Assembly: GCA_020740775.1 (NCBI GenBank)
Contig: JAHEWK010000004.1
Location: forward strand, 3,038,001 to 3,102,000
Origin: Ilyonectria destructans
Lineage: Eukaryota > Ascomycota > Sordariomycetes > Hypocreales > Nectriaceae
DNA: 64,000 nucleotides
Reading direction: 5' to 3'
Below, piece by piece: positions 22,621 to 34,272 of the stretch; position 1 is the stretch's first letter, and the number at the start of each line of letters is the position of its first letter. Both the position numbers and the translations under genes were made by a program. Under the pieces are notes generated by a model. The model saw only the letters and a list, made by a program, of their open reading frames with translations, had not been told where the DNA came from and made no database searches.

Positions 22621-24196
22621 ATGCCTGTCGGCCCATTTGACAATCGCAAGAAGCGGTCTCGCTGCGGCCCTTGCTCAACTAGCCACCTGAAGGTCTGATC
22701 CACCCCGTCATCACCAGCTCAGCGACCTGCCACTGACATGCGTGTTGAAGTGTTCTGGTGCCCTTCCATGCAGCAATTGCGAGAAAAGGGGTGCTACATG
22801 CAGCTATCTGCGCCAAAAGTCTGCTAATGCACCCATTTTGATCGACAGGGGAAAGCAGAAAACCATTGCGAGCTATGTAGCGCCTGCCAAGACCAGGGTC
22901 GTTGTCCACAGGATGCAGATGAACACGAGTCCACGTGCCGACCCTGCGCTTTTCTACTTGTACTACTTTGACGTCTTTCTCCGCAAGAATTCCTTCAGCT
23001 GCCAGGGGAAATTCTCCGTCGACATCAAGGAGCTCATGCAGCGCTCCACTTGCGGGGGTTACCTCAAGGATGCTGTCCTGGCACTCGGCGCCATGGAGGC
23101 TGTCAAACTGCAATCCGCCGACGGCCCCTCCCAAGTTGAGACCTATCGCTTTGCCTTGAGCTCCTACATGAATTCGGTAGCTGGTCTTCGGAATGCACTC
23201 GAGCGCCACAGTCATGAGCCACAGCTTCGACTCAATGTGTTGTGGAGCACACTCCTACTCGGACTATTCGAGGTGAGCTGAAACGACGTCTCTTTCGTAT
23301 CCGGCGGCTGACATTCTAAAAGCTCATGAGTGACTCTACAGGCCAGGGCTGGGTCCAACATATTGTCCATGGGACTTCAAAAGCCCTGGTAGCGAGCGGT
23401 CCTCTCTCATGTCAGTCCAGTTTTGGCAAGAGATTCTTCATGGAGGTTAAAATATTCGAGGTTTGCAGAGCCATCATTTTCAATGAGCCTACCTTTCTGG
23501 CTCAGTCGAAATGGAAGGCACTCTCGGCCAAGTTGCAAACAGACCTGGTCGAGACGGAAGCACACCCCTTGGATGAGCTGCTCGATATTATTGTAGCTTG
23601 CTCTTCCCTTCGAGTTCGGTGAGTACCTCTGTGAACTTCCAGAACGCAGTATACTGATATAATTTAGTGCAAGCGATTTCATCGACGAGATGCGACCCAC
23701 AGTGCTAAATAATCTGATGAAAGAGGCTCACGCTATTTCCATGGAAGGATTCCTTCAAAGAGCCACTTTGGCCGAGTGGAACTCAAAAAATGCTCAACCC
23801 ATGCGAGAAAGAATTAAACTGGACGAGAATTTTGAAAGCGACGACTTCTTTCTGCTAGCGAAGATCTTCTTCGCAGCGACTAGTATTTATCTCTCTGGCG
23901 TCTTCGACTACGAAATCACGCACTGGCAGAATCTTGGCATTCTGCCGGCCACTCTGTCCGAAGACGAGATTCAAGTGCATGTTCAGGACATTCTCGAGAT
24001 CAGCAGCATTGTTCTCGACAGCTCGAGTGTGTCCCCGGTACTCCTATTGTTCCCACTACGGGTCGCAGGAGCTCGATCGTGGCACATCGCGCAGCAGGAA
24101 TGCATTCTTAAGCTTCTCGACAAAATTGAGTTGACATTTTCGGTTGCAGCAGCGTTTAAGTTTGAATTGGGCCAGCTATGGAGCATGCTGGCTTGA
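22621..24196 (+). CDS. Zn2Cys6 transcription factor
   Basis: Model is join(22621..22692, 22751..23272, 23323..23618, 23668..24196), 472 aa; three introns of 49-58 nt, all in phase. Splicing the first intron completes a perfect zinc cluster, CX2CX6CX5CX2CX6C: CGPCSTSHLK, then CSGALPCSNCEKRGATC. Basic residues (NRKKRSR) precede it. The rest is the helical fungal-specific regulatory region without a recognisable enzyme domain. The first intron splits the zinc cluster directly before its third cysteine. Neighbours are a secreted esterase (divergent) and the cyclotransferase-like gene (same strand). Whether it controls them is unknown. Confidence 0.88.
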
Positions 24197-24516
24197 TCTA
24201 GACTCAGATGAGATCGACTTAATATATTGATCCCCCGCTACTACGCAGTATAGCGTGCACCTTAATGGACTTTCCAGAGGCCAGCGATGTCCAATAATTT
24301 GGCAATATACAGCAACCACAATAAAATTCTTTTTTCCAGGCAACAGCCTGTCATTCCTTGGTTCTTCGCCGGTGCTTAATGGCTTCCAGTGTGTACCATC
24401 TCTGGGCGCTGGACCAACGGCAACATGTGCAATTCAAGGTTTCCCCATCAACTAGCTCGCCAAAAATCAACACGTTATTTCATATCGGCACATTGTTGAC
24501 CACGTTGTGCAATATC

Positions 24517-25032
24517 ATGTCAAATTATACAGAGATGCCTGACAAGCCTCCCACTCCACCTCCTCTCCCTTCAAAACTGGGCCATCGTCACAACTGCGAG
24601 GAGCAATCACTGTCGCCATACCTGGAAAAGCCTGCATCTGTACCATGCGATGGGCACTGGCACCCTATTGAAGCCACGAAATCAACGGTTCATGATCGTG
24701 AACCTATTTACTATTTCTTTTACGGAACCCTGATGTGCCCCGTCATCCTTAAAGGGGTCCTTGACACCGACGCGGACCCCGAGCTGCGAGAAGCCAAAGT
24801 CGTCAACTACCCTCTTGCCTCCTGCGGTCAGTATAGGGCTCTGATTAACGGCGAACCCGGTGAAGAGGTTTTGGGCTGTGCAGTCGAAGTCCAATCGCCA
24901 GAGTACGAGTTCAAGCTTGCCTACTACGAGGGGAACGCGTACAAGCTTGCGCCATGCTTGATACACTTTGGGGACGGCAAAGAACCACCCAAGGCAAGAC
25001 TTTTATGTAGGCCGGGGATCCCCACGCTCTGA
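24517..25032 (+). pseudogene. Gamma-glutamylcyclotransferase-like (AIG2-like) gene with a disrupted 3' end
   Basis: The frame from ATG 24517 encodes 171 aa. The start of the fold is clear: YYFFYGTLMCPVILKGVL (YGTL is the substrate-loop motif of GGCT/AIG2-like proteins), then LASCGQYRALING and VLGCAVEV. After KEPPKARLL the frame ends in a tail unlike the family. The expected family ending (AGDPHALKSGRFDSKLWEL) is readable in another forward frame at 24999-25070 but is interrupted there by a TAG at 25008. The simplest reading is a one-base deletion plus a nonsense change. A short alternative C-terminus or an assembly error is possible. No intron that repairs the frame was found. Confidence 0.65.
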
Positions 25033-25070
25033 AATCTGGGCGATTCGACTCCAAGCTATGGGAACTTTAG

Positions 25071-25623
25071 ATGGGCATGCGCTTGCCGCCTAAATGGCAG
25101 AGAGAGAAAGACCGGACGAATGGAGATATACACAAAAACAAGGAAACATGATAAATGGTGTTAGGACTTTAACTCCGTCTTCTATTGTATTGCTAGATCC
25201 ACTGCCTAGAAAGATATGACACATTCATGGTTATATCCAAGTTTAGATTCGTATTCCGACCAGTCATATCTTCGAACTTTGCGTACTAGAATCTCGAATT
25301 ATGGACCCGCGAAACAAATGCCTGTGGAGAGATAGAGAGTGAGGCTTTGCTTATAAATCCAGAATTTTGTAGAAACTGTGGATCCTTAGTACGGACGAAG
25401 GACGGACGTGCAAGGATAGCAATCTCTTGCTTATAAGTTGATATTTTTCTGAATCCACTAAGGTCTTGTGCTAGACTTTCTAATGATTACTATTTGACTG
25501 TCTTGCAAATCGTGTCCTTTGTGTTTGCTCATCCAAGCACCAAGCTTTGTGACTTCTAGCTTGGGCTTCAATTCACTGAGACGACTTAGATCACCACCTC
25601 AATCAAGCATTGGCGTTCGCAAA
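25071..25623. other. Intergenic, no supported gene
   Basis: AT-rich spacer upstream of the SDR gene. No coding feature. Confidence 0.4.
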
Positions 25624-26535
25624 ATGTCAGGAAAGACATACCTGATAACCGGTGCCAATCGCGGTATATGCGTGCCCAGTATCGTTCTCCCTGAATTACC
25701 TATCTAACCTAAATGAACCTAGGTATCGGCCGTGGCATGTTTGACCACTATGTTGCCCAGCCGAATAATACTCTCATCGCCGCTGTACGAAACGTTGAGA
25801 GCGCTCAAGGTCTTTTAGATGGACTCAAGGGTGAGAACACCAGGGTCATCATTGCAAAGATTGACTCCTCCTCAAAGACCGATCCATATGATGCTGTCAA
25901 GGACATCCAAGCCAAGGGTATCGAGCACATAGACGTCGTCATCTCCAGCGCCGGCATCGCAAAGTTGAACACCATCGAGAATATGCCTCTCGAGGAGTAT
26001 GAGGAAGTCCTAATGGTCAATGCAATTTCTGTCATGCTCCTGTACAAGGCCACTCTCCCTTTGCTCCGCAAGGCTCCTCATCCCGCTAGATTTACCTTCA
26101 TCAGCGCAGCAGGTGGGAGCTTGAACGACATGCCCAAGTACCCCTACCCCAATGCAAGTTATGCCAGTTCCAAGGCTCTTGCCAACAGCCTAGTTGTCAA
26201 GATGGGCATGGAGAATGACTGGTTGATCACGCTTTGTATTCACCCGGGGTGAGTTCGCTGCGCCTCATCGTGAGTTGCAACATGAGAGCTAACAGGAATA
26301 GACTGGTTCAGACAGATTTAGGAAATTTAGGTGCACGAGCTTTCGGCCTAGAGAAGGCTCCTCTTACTCTCGAGGATAGTAGCAGAAATACCGCTCATAT
26401 CGTATGTCTTTGCCACCCGACTTGCCCGTGAGACTCATTCTTACCGATTGACCATCACAGATTGAGAACGCCACCAAGAAGGATCATTCTGAGAAGTTCT
26501 TCAACGAGACGATTGACCGGATTCATCCTTGGTAG
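25624..26535 (+). CDS. Short-chain dehydrogenase/reductase
   Basis: Model is join(25624..25663, 25723..26248, 26302..26401, 26461..26535), 246 aa; three introns, all phase-consistent. It is a classical SDR. The cofactor motif TGANRGIG is rebuilt across intron 1, then SSAG (NNAG equivalent), a catalytic Ser region FISAAGG, the catalytic pair in YASSK, and HPG-LVQTDLG after the active site. It should catalyse NAD(P)H-dependent carbonyl reduction or alcohol oxidation in the cytosol, substrate unknown. A closest general type is the fungal norsolorinic-acid-ketoreductase-like SDR, which I offer only as resemblance. It converges on the NmrA-like gene with about 170 bp between stop codons. Confidence 0.88.
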
Positions 26536-26705
26536 CATGGCAGCTTGATGCAGAGGTCTCTCGTTTGAGATGAACACTATACCATGCTTCACATGATCAC
26601 ATATGATGGGGTTTGGTTTGTACAGTTCAATAGTAGGATGTTTCGCTAGACCATGTTCATTAATTCCATCATTAACCCGGAATGCTACTCCAACGTGCTC
26701 GCCCA

Positions 26706-27605
26706 TTACATAAAACGTCCCTTGTTCTCCTCCATCCAAGCCCGGAAATCTTGCATCTTAGGATTCTCATTGCGGCATTCCTGCACATTGCCACCATAGC
26801 CTTCCTTGCCAAACCACTTGAACATATCGCCCACAGATCCCTTCAAGACAAACTTTACAGCACTCGCTATCGGGCAAGCCGCCATCTGCATGGGCTGATT
26901 CGTGATCTCTCTGTAGATGAGCTCGGCCTCGGGCTGCGTCAACTCATCGCCCACGAGCGTCAAGGCTGCATTTCTGTACTTGTCGGGTTGGAGAAAGCTC
27001 TGAGCGGCAAACCAACCAATATCCTTAGTCGAGATCATCTGCAGCTTCTTGTCGCCAAGTTGCTCCCACATGCGAGCGAAACCCTTTCCGTGGATGTCTG
27101 TTGAGAGGTTTTCGAAGAATGTGACCGGTCGAAGGATGGTAAACGTCATCTGCTGGGGGCGCCTCTCAACTCGCTGTTCCAGATGCTTCTCAATGGCATA
27201 CTTTGCAGCAAAGTTCTTGACAAAGGTCGGGTTGTGAGGGGATATCTCTGGGCCACCTCGATCTCCTGATGAGTAAACAAAGTGCTGGGCGCCATGCAAA
27301 ACCGCGGCGTCAACCATCGCTTTTCCCTGTTGCTCCTCCACGTCCGAGTTGATCTGGACGCTATAGACGCCCCATACGGGTCCAGCCTTGTTGAAGATGT
27401 CATCGGCATTTGAGATGTCTCCCTCGATGACGGTGACGTTGGGGAAAGTGGCCAGCTTCTGCGCTTTGCGGCTGGTCACATCGCGGGTCACAGCGACGAT
27501 GTGGAATGAGTCGGCCTGAGAGGAGGCCAAGATGTTGTCAATGAGGGCCCCGCCTTGCTTGCCAGTGGCGCCAGTCACCAGCACAGTCTTGCGTGGGGAA
27601 GTCAT
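26706..27605 (-). CDS. NmrA-like NAD(P)-binding protein
   Basis: Single-exon gene, 299 aa, starting at ATG 27605 (MTSPRKTVLVTG). It has the atypical-SDR Rossmann motif GATGKQGG near residues 12-19, then VTRDVTSRKAQKL, VIEGDISN and FVYSSGDRGG. It lacks the classical YxxxK active-site context, as NmrA/HSCARG-like proteins usually do. Family knowledge: these proteins bind NAD(P) and often sense redox state or regulate transcription factors; some are isoflavone-reductase-like enzymes. Function here is not resolvable. A TATA-like element lies around 27745. Intact and convergent with the SDR gene. Confidence 0.85.
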   Translation of the reverse strand: MTSPRKTVLVTGATGKQGGALIDNILASSQADSFHIVAVTRDVTSRKAQKLATFPNVTVIEGDISNADDIFNKAGPVWGVYSVQINSDVEEQQGKAMVDAAVLHGAQHFVYSSGDRGGPEISPHNPTFVKNFAAKYAIEKHLEQRVERRPQQMTFTILRPVTFFENLSTDIHGKGFARMWEQLGDKKLQMISTKDIGWFAAQSFLQPDKYRNAALTLVGDELTQPEAELIYREITNQPMQMAACPIASAVKFVLKGSVGDMFKWFGKEGYGGNVQECRNENPKMQDFRAWMEENKGRFM

Positions 27606-30378
27606 TGTGGGTTGGTTTGTTGGTGAGATGCACGTCGGCAATTGTGAGGACTTTGTGAGGCGTAAATAGTTGTGATGGAGTAGATGTCTTGGTGTAGTGG
27701 TGATGATGGGGTAGATTCAATTCCAGACGACGACATGCCGCGTTATATACTGCAACCTGAACGCGTTTGCGACCGGGAAAGCGGCACCCTGCCAACAGGG
27801 CTGAAACTCGAAACCTGACGCTGGCCCCCTGCAAGATCCCTGTAACCCGAGTGCGAGTTTTAGGGGAATGTGAAGATAGCATTGCGCGCCTAAATACTCA
27901 CTAGCTCGATCCGGGAATAGATCCATAATGCAACTCTGTTCCTCCGTCCACTGAAAGTGCATGCGAGCCGGCCCAATTATTTGCCCGCTGCCAGGCGCGC
28001 ATTCGCTTTGGTGCTCACGGGCTGTGCATCCTTGTCCAATTCGGCGCGTTTACTCAGCCGATCAGTGTGATTTGGTTCACCACGGCGCAATAGTTTGATG
28101 TGGTGGGGATGGGCTGTGTTTATCTAGATCCCACAAAGAACAACCGGATCCGAAGCCTGGCTGCTCTATTTCCACCAACTGGATCAGAAATATCGGATCG
28201 CGTAGACTACGTCACTGCACAGCTTTCCACTTTTGCCTTTATCTCATCCAAGGCAGCTGAACCCTCACCAACTACGCCAATTGGAGTTTAAAACACAATG
28301 CAACACGCCTGTTTTTTCCCGGCAAATTACCCGCAGAATGATTTTCCCATCGATTGCAAGTCTGAGGATGCTAGTGGTTGCATCGTCAAAAATAAAGACA
28401 GCAAAAGGTCTCATTTTGTGTAATTTACATTTCTAGATGGCAATTCATTCGCTTGAAGCTGAAGACAGAGAGAGATACGAGATGCCAAAAAATACCGTCG
28501 CCTGAGTAGGAACGAGCGGTCCTGTAGCTGACCTTCAACTTGACATCATGGCTCAGGATAACTTGGAGACCCATTTTAGAAGCCGGATTCCGGGGGGGAA
28601 ATACAATAGTGAGAGCGATTCCAACTACTCTAGGATGACCATTGTTTTCCAGTGGCAATAGTCGATGACATACAACACCTACTGTAGCCCAAGGCCAGCT
28701 GATTGCTTCTTGCTTGTCACGCTGAACGTTCTTGGTATCAAGGGGAATACTCACCGGGTGATACAACAATCATTTTCTCGTGTATACACTACAAGATTGA
28801 GTTATATGTCGTAGGAAAGGGCAAGCAGATAAAGAGTGGCGATTTTTTTTAAGCTTAAAAATACACATCCGTCTGAACTCGCACTGGTCCCTGTCGCCGC
28901 CTTAGTCTGATGTCCACCTGCCCTAGGTGATAGCCAGTGTTTTGTGTGTCTCCTCGTAGAATATTACAAGCGTAGCCTCTATAACTACAACTATGCCATC
29001 TGCACTCATCAATTTCGAGGAAAAAAACAAGACGCCCATAAACGAATGTGAGCCGTACGGGGTGAATGAGACTTCAATAGACTACCTATTAGACATAGTC
29101 TAACCGAGCCTTATCCCACCTCGGGCGCAAGTAGTCTCCATCAAACTTAACATTTAAAGAGGACGTAACAACGCAGTTGACATCAATGCCAACATCAACC
29201 TTGACTTGTTCATTTTTTCTGGTTCCACAGGACAATACCAACTGCATTCTCACCACTGTAGTCCCAGATACCCGGGGGTACAGGGAACGTGTTTCGGTCT
29301 TTGGCAAAATACGGCAAATATTTGGCATACTAGTATCCATTGGCGTACAAATAACAACGGAAGCTTGAAGACGTTTTAGTCTAGTTGAAGGAGAATCGAA
29401 CGGAGAGAGATACATCATGCCCATCCGATGTGTCGAGAACTAGATTGGTGCGATAGAATTTGACCCCAGCTTCGCCAAATGAATCCAATTCGGATGTCAT
29501 CATGTCGCTGCGCAATATAGCGAATGATTCTACCCTACGAGAATCCAAATCAAATATTACCCTGTCATTGTCCACTGCTCCGACTAATCCTATTCTTGTG
29601 GGGGATCGAACCGGATATTATCCTTTCGTTGCTTTATAACCCGAATTCTACCCCATTCAGATTAGGTATTATACCACTGCGCAGTTATATGGATTAGTGA
29701 TTAACTACTCGGATAAATAATATCCGTCTCTTTACCTGGAGATTAAACTAGCAGAAGCCGCCTACTCAGGCATAAGACCCATAGATCGCTGCTTTCTAAT
29801 AGAGTAGCCCACACTATAGGCTTGTTTATCTAACGCTTGCTGCAGCTTCTGACCCTGAAGGATGGCCCATATATCTGCGCCGACCTTCCGTCTGAGGTAG
29901 TGTTTCCGGCATGAGTCCGAGTTTGTATAACTAAGTCCCAGGTTTCGCAACACATCGCTTACGTCGCCTGGGGTTCTATGTTAGTATAGAAGGCTCTTCA
30001 AGCATTGCTTCCCGATCTCTGTCTCTCTAAGCCGCCCACGCATCCTTACCGCCGAATTCACCGAATTTACTAATAAGTAAACTCCATCCGGAAAGACGCA
30101 ATTACTAGTGCTGAAGCCGACTTATTACTAGTCACTAGATTACCGTTTTGCAAGTAAACCACTGTAGCTAACTTTTATTAGCAATAGCGTCTCGGGTGAC
30201 ATGGTAAATACTCCCCTAGGTGTCTAATAAATCCGCCCTTGAGTTGCTAGTTAATACAACCATGACGAGTGGTAGATACGACCCCGAGCACTTCATGTCT
30301 GGAGATGAATGAGGCGTGGTAATATCAGTATAAGCAACTTGTGGCTCCGGGGATGGTGCTCAGCCTCTATCGGATGCG
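27606..30378. other. Gene-poor, largely AT-rich stretch
   Basis: About 2.8 kb without a supported gene. The 28800-30300 part is rich in TA-containing words and short stop-interrupted frames on both strands, as in repeat DNA worn down by mutation. I could not recognise a transposon family in it. Confidence 0.5.
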
Positions 30379-33300
30379 CTACTTAAAAAGCCTTTTCGCC
30401 TTACCAGCAAAATCACGGGGTATACTCTTCCCTTTACCCCTATCCCCAAAACAACTCAAAATATTATTCAACACATGACTGGTGTACCTGGAATTGTCTC
30501 CTAGCTCCTCTCCCAAACCAGAAATTCGCTCCATCACTATCTGGTGGCTGGATACGCCATCGATAACAAGGTCGGGATCAGCACCATGGTGCAGCAGCAA
30601 TTTCACCATATCCATGTCCGGAGCTTTCGAATCTCGATATCCCACCCAATTGTCATCATCCAAGACCATGCTTTCACTGTCTTTGTCATTGTCTGAGGCT
30701 ACGCTCTCATCATCTATCCCAGATTCGCTCGGATCTTCGTCTTTTATGTTGATTTGGCTGGGCGATGGAATGAACATCGGTATTTTCTTGGATACAGCAA
30801 CTTGAAGCAGCCGTGAACGCCGCGCCACTGAGAATCTCGGCTGCGCCTGTGTTAGTTTTTCCCGCACATAATCTAAGAAGTTGCAGTGAACAGCCAAACA
30901 TAGAAAATCTTCGGGCGGACGAGTGATGTAGAGCCTGTTCCAGACTGGTGCGGCTGAGTCTCCTTGAAACATGGCTTCCGCAATGGTGTCCAGAACCTTC
31001 ATATGCATCTTCTCGTCAACGGTCACCAGAGCAAGGGCGGAGCCGAAACATCGTTCGAGCATGGTTTTGAACGTGTCTAGTTGTGAGTCTGCGATCGAAT
31101 CACTCAGCTCAAAGGTCTTCCAGAGCACGACATGTGCGAGGCACAGCGAGGTGCGCGGGCATGGCCGGTTCCCCGTGGCTGCTTGCTCTATGACCTGCCA
31201 GATTTCCGGAGACTCCAGAAAGTCCTTGACCGTCCGGTGGAGATACTGAACGGTCGTCTTGGCTAGAGCACGGCCGTATGCATGGAGGGTCGGAATCACA
31301 GACGGTTCACCAACTCCCGCGTCCGTAATGAGACTGTCGAGGTTCTTTGCGTTCCAAATGTCGCCACTCTTTCTTCGCGGGTCTTCGATTTCAATGAGAC
31401 CGTTACAGCGGCTGCTGAGACGGCGTTTCATGGTTACGGAGCACATCAACCATTCTTTCCCTGTAAGGGGTTTGACCTGCCGCTTAGTCGCCGAGTCGAA
31501 GGTCAGCTCCTCCGCAAAGGCCAGAGCCAAGAGCGGTAGCCCTTGACTGAACCCTAACCCGGGTTCTTTCGACGCGCGATGTATCCGAAAGAGTCGGGCG
31601 GCGTCGGTGAAATACCTCCCTTCGAGACCATGTAACATCTTCTGGAATAGCTCCTCCAGTTCCTCTGGGAGTTCGTCCAGTCGATGCCGAAGATCCTCAA
31701 TACGGTCACCATCGGCGAGGCCTTGAATGAGAGAATCAACAGCCAGAATTACCCATAAAAAAACCCCAGAGGCCTTGGCTGTGATGTCGTTCACAAGCTC
31801 TTCCGCATTTTCCGGGTAGCCCCATGTCAGCTCCCGGAAGGCTGGTTGCGCTGTGAGCTTCTTTCGCACGTAGAGTGTGATATCGTTGTATGTCAGAAAC
31901 TGCAACATCAAGCTGGGCTGCTGTCTGAAACCATCCTCAAATACCACCCATGGCCGGCTCGAGACACATATTTTGACGTTTGGATATGCTGCAAGCGTGT
32001 GAACAAGGGATACCAGGGCGTATTTGTCACCGTCGATCTCGTCAAGGCCATCGATGAGGAAGAAGTACTTGATCGGTTCATCATCCTCCTCTACTAGAAG
32101 ACGAAAAAGTTGTTCGAGTTCCTTGAATTGGATCCGCTCAGTTGCCTGGATCGTGAGACTGAATGCCTCTAGGCTCTTGGTGAGTCGCTCAGAAGGTTGC
32201 TTGAGCCTTTGTTCAATGGCTTGTTGCAGTAGAGAGCGGAGCAAGCCTTCTTGAGACATTTGTAATTTTGAGCCTGAATTCCAGAAAAAGAATGAGGCTG
32301 TGATGAGCAAATCACCCTGGCTCCACTGATGCAGAAGCTCGTCGTTGTGATTATATAGCAACATCCTCATGAGGGTTGACTTTCCGGAGCCAGCTTTTCC
32401 AGTGATCCAATAGATGCTACGGCCTTGTGTTAACCACGATGAGAAGCTGTCCCATGGCTTTTCAGGGTCTTGCGGCTCTGAGTAGATCCACTGAAATGTG
32501 CCTTGGAAGTTATCAGGGATTCTTTCCTGTCGACCAAACATCTCATCAAAGGACAATTTCATAAGCAGCCGGTCAATGATACGCCCAGAGACTGTGGACC
32601 ATGGCCGTATCTGCGGGTGGCCTCTCAGTGTGTCTTGAAAAGGACCAGCATCATCCAACTCGTGGGGTCCGACAGCATTCAAGAGGTTTATCTGACATTG
32701 ATGGCTGTCGGGATTCTGGGATTGGATCCAATCCCCAAAGGGTTTTGCCGTTTTCCACTTTGCCTCTTTCGACGTAAGGTTATTGATCTTACGGTTGGAG
32801 TCGACCACTTCATGTCTAAGTGCTGGTTAGCTACAGTCCCAAACTGGCGTTAGATAAAGCCATGCTGGGTGCACGAACTGGATGTTGGCCAGAATTGCTG
32901 TAGTGAGTGACTGTTTCAGGCCCTCGACCCGTTGACACAATCTGCCGACGTCCTTGCGCATCCAAACCTCCCTCACGGCAGCGCGGACTGCATCCCACTT
33001 CCTTTCAATGGGGCGCTTTCGTTTTCTTCGCGAAGGGCCACGGTCAGTGGCCATCCCGTGCTCTGCTGTTCCTATGTTGCGGCCAAGAAACGAAGAGACA
33101 TTCTAAAATAGTGATGAGCTCAGTTCTTCCAAATCTCACTACCTTTTGTCTACGAACCTCGTCGTCTCCCTCGATAGAGAGCTTTTCCAACTCCCCGGCC
33201 AATTGCTCAGCGGCAGCGTCGCATTCCGCCGACAAAGAAACAACGGCTTGCTCCGTCGAAGTGAGGTCACGTTGCAGGTTTCCAGGAGCCAGCAGCTTGA

Positions 33301-33475
33301 CCAGCCCCGAGTTCAAGTCGCAGAGCCTCTGGGCATCTGCGCGAAGGCTCTCGTGCTCTGAGGACGCCCCGCTCTGGGACTCGGAGAGTTCCCGGATCCG
33401 GCTCCAGAGCTTCGCGGAGAAGTCAATGATCTGGATCGCGCTACTGGCGACACTAAGGCAAGAAAGAGGATCCAT
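30379..33475 (-). CDS. NACHT-domain STAND protein (second NLR-like gene)
   Basis: Probable three-exon gene. Exon 1 runs from ATG 33475 to about 33144. Exon 2 ends at 32879. Exon 3 is 32815..30379 and is the largest. The second intron (32816-32878) is clear and in phase; the exact edges of the first are uncertain (two phase-consistent choices). The N-terminal 110 residues are helical (MDPLSCLSVASSAIQIIDF) and resemble fungal NACHT-associated N-domains. The NACHT core has Walker A GKAGSGKST, Walker B YFFLIDGLDEID and sensor-like KICVSSRPW. A long helical region follows. Near the C-terminus, after an acidic stretch, a single ankyrin-like motif (MVKLLLHHGADPDL) is visible. Proposed role: intracellular recognition or cell death, as for other fungal NLRs. 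No internal stop seen. Confidence 0.82.
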
Positions 33476-33686
33476 ACCACTAATATGGAGTTGAATGGTT
33501 TCTGATGGCCCAGAGAGGAAGAATCTTTGGAGCCTGATGTTAAGGTAGGTCCCAATGTCAGCCTAGGTTGCCACGACCCATGTCGTTCAAAAGCGGTCAC
33601 GGACGGCTGAACGCCGACGAAAAGACCCAATAACTAAGGCGTCCATGGCGACTGCGGCTTATGGCAGTCTTCAAACATCCTTGCTG

Positions 33687-33838
33687 GCGTGTCAGATTCC
33701 CATTGGCCGGCTCATCATGCTGCTGGTTTCGATCCCTCATCGGATGACTCAGACAGGACGTAGCGTGTCAGGTTCTCCTTGGGCTAGCTCATCTATCCTG
33801 CTGATTTCGATTCCTTATCATATGGGACGCATACTGGC
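33687..33838. repeat. Diverged 76-bp tandem duplication
   Basis: Two adjacent units (33687-33762 and 33763-33838) both begin gcgtgtcag and align over their length. Many of the differences are C/T or G/A. Noncoding, upstream of the second NACHT gene. Confidence 0.65.
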
Positions 33839-34272
33839 AAGCTGCGCAATCGCCAATCTTGTTTGCGAAGATCGAGCTTGATACGGCGGTTTCTCTGGCG
33901 TGGATTCCGCCTTGGTTGCTCTCCAAGCTTCCGTCTAGGTAACAGTATCTTGTGCGGTTAAATTATTAAATGTGGACTCAAACATGTGGGACTTTCCAGG
34001 ATGGTGCCATGCAAGAGGGGATTTCTCATTGCAACTGCTTTTGCTTTGAATTAATGGCTGTTTTAACAATCACTCACCACATGCAGGCGCATTGCTTACC
34101 CGTAAGCTTGCAGGTAAATAATCATGCCGATAAGCTTCGGACTGTCTTAGCGGCCCGAATACACTGGGTTTTTATGATAGATAATTTTCCCCATGGACTT
34201 TTGCTCACTCGGAATTGCCACAAATTATCTCGCCATATCTAACTGTTTCCCTCTTCACTTACTGCAAAGACA

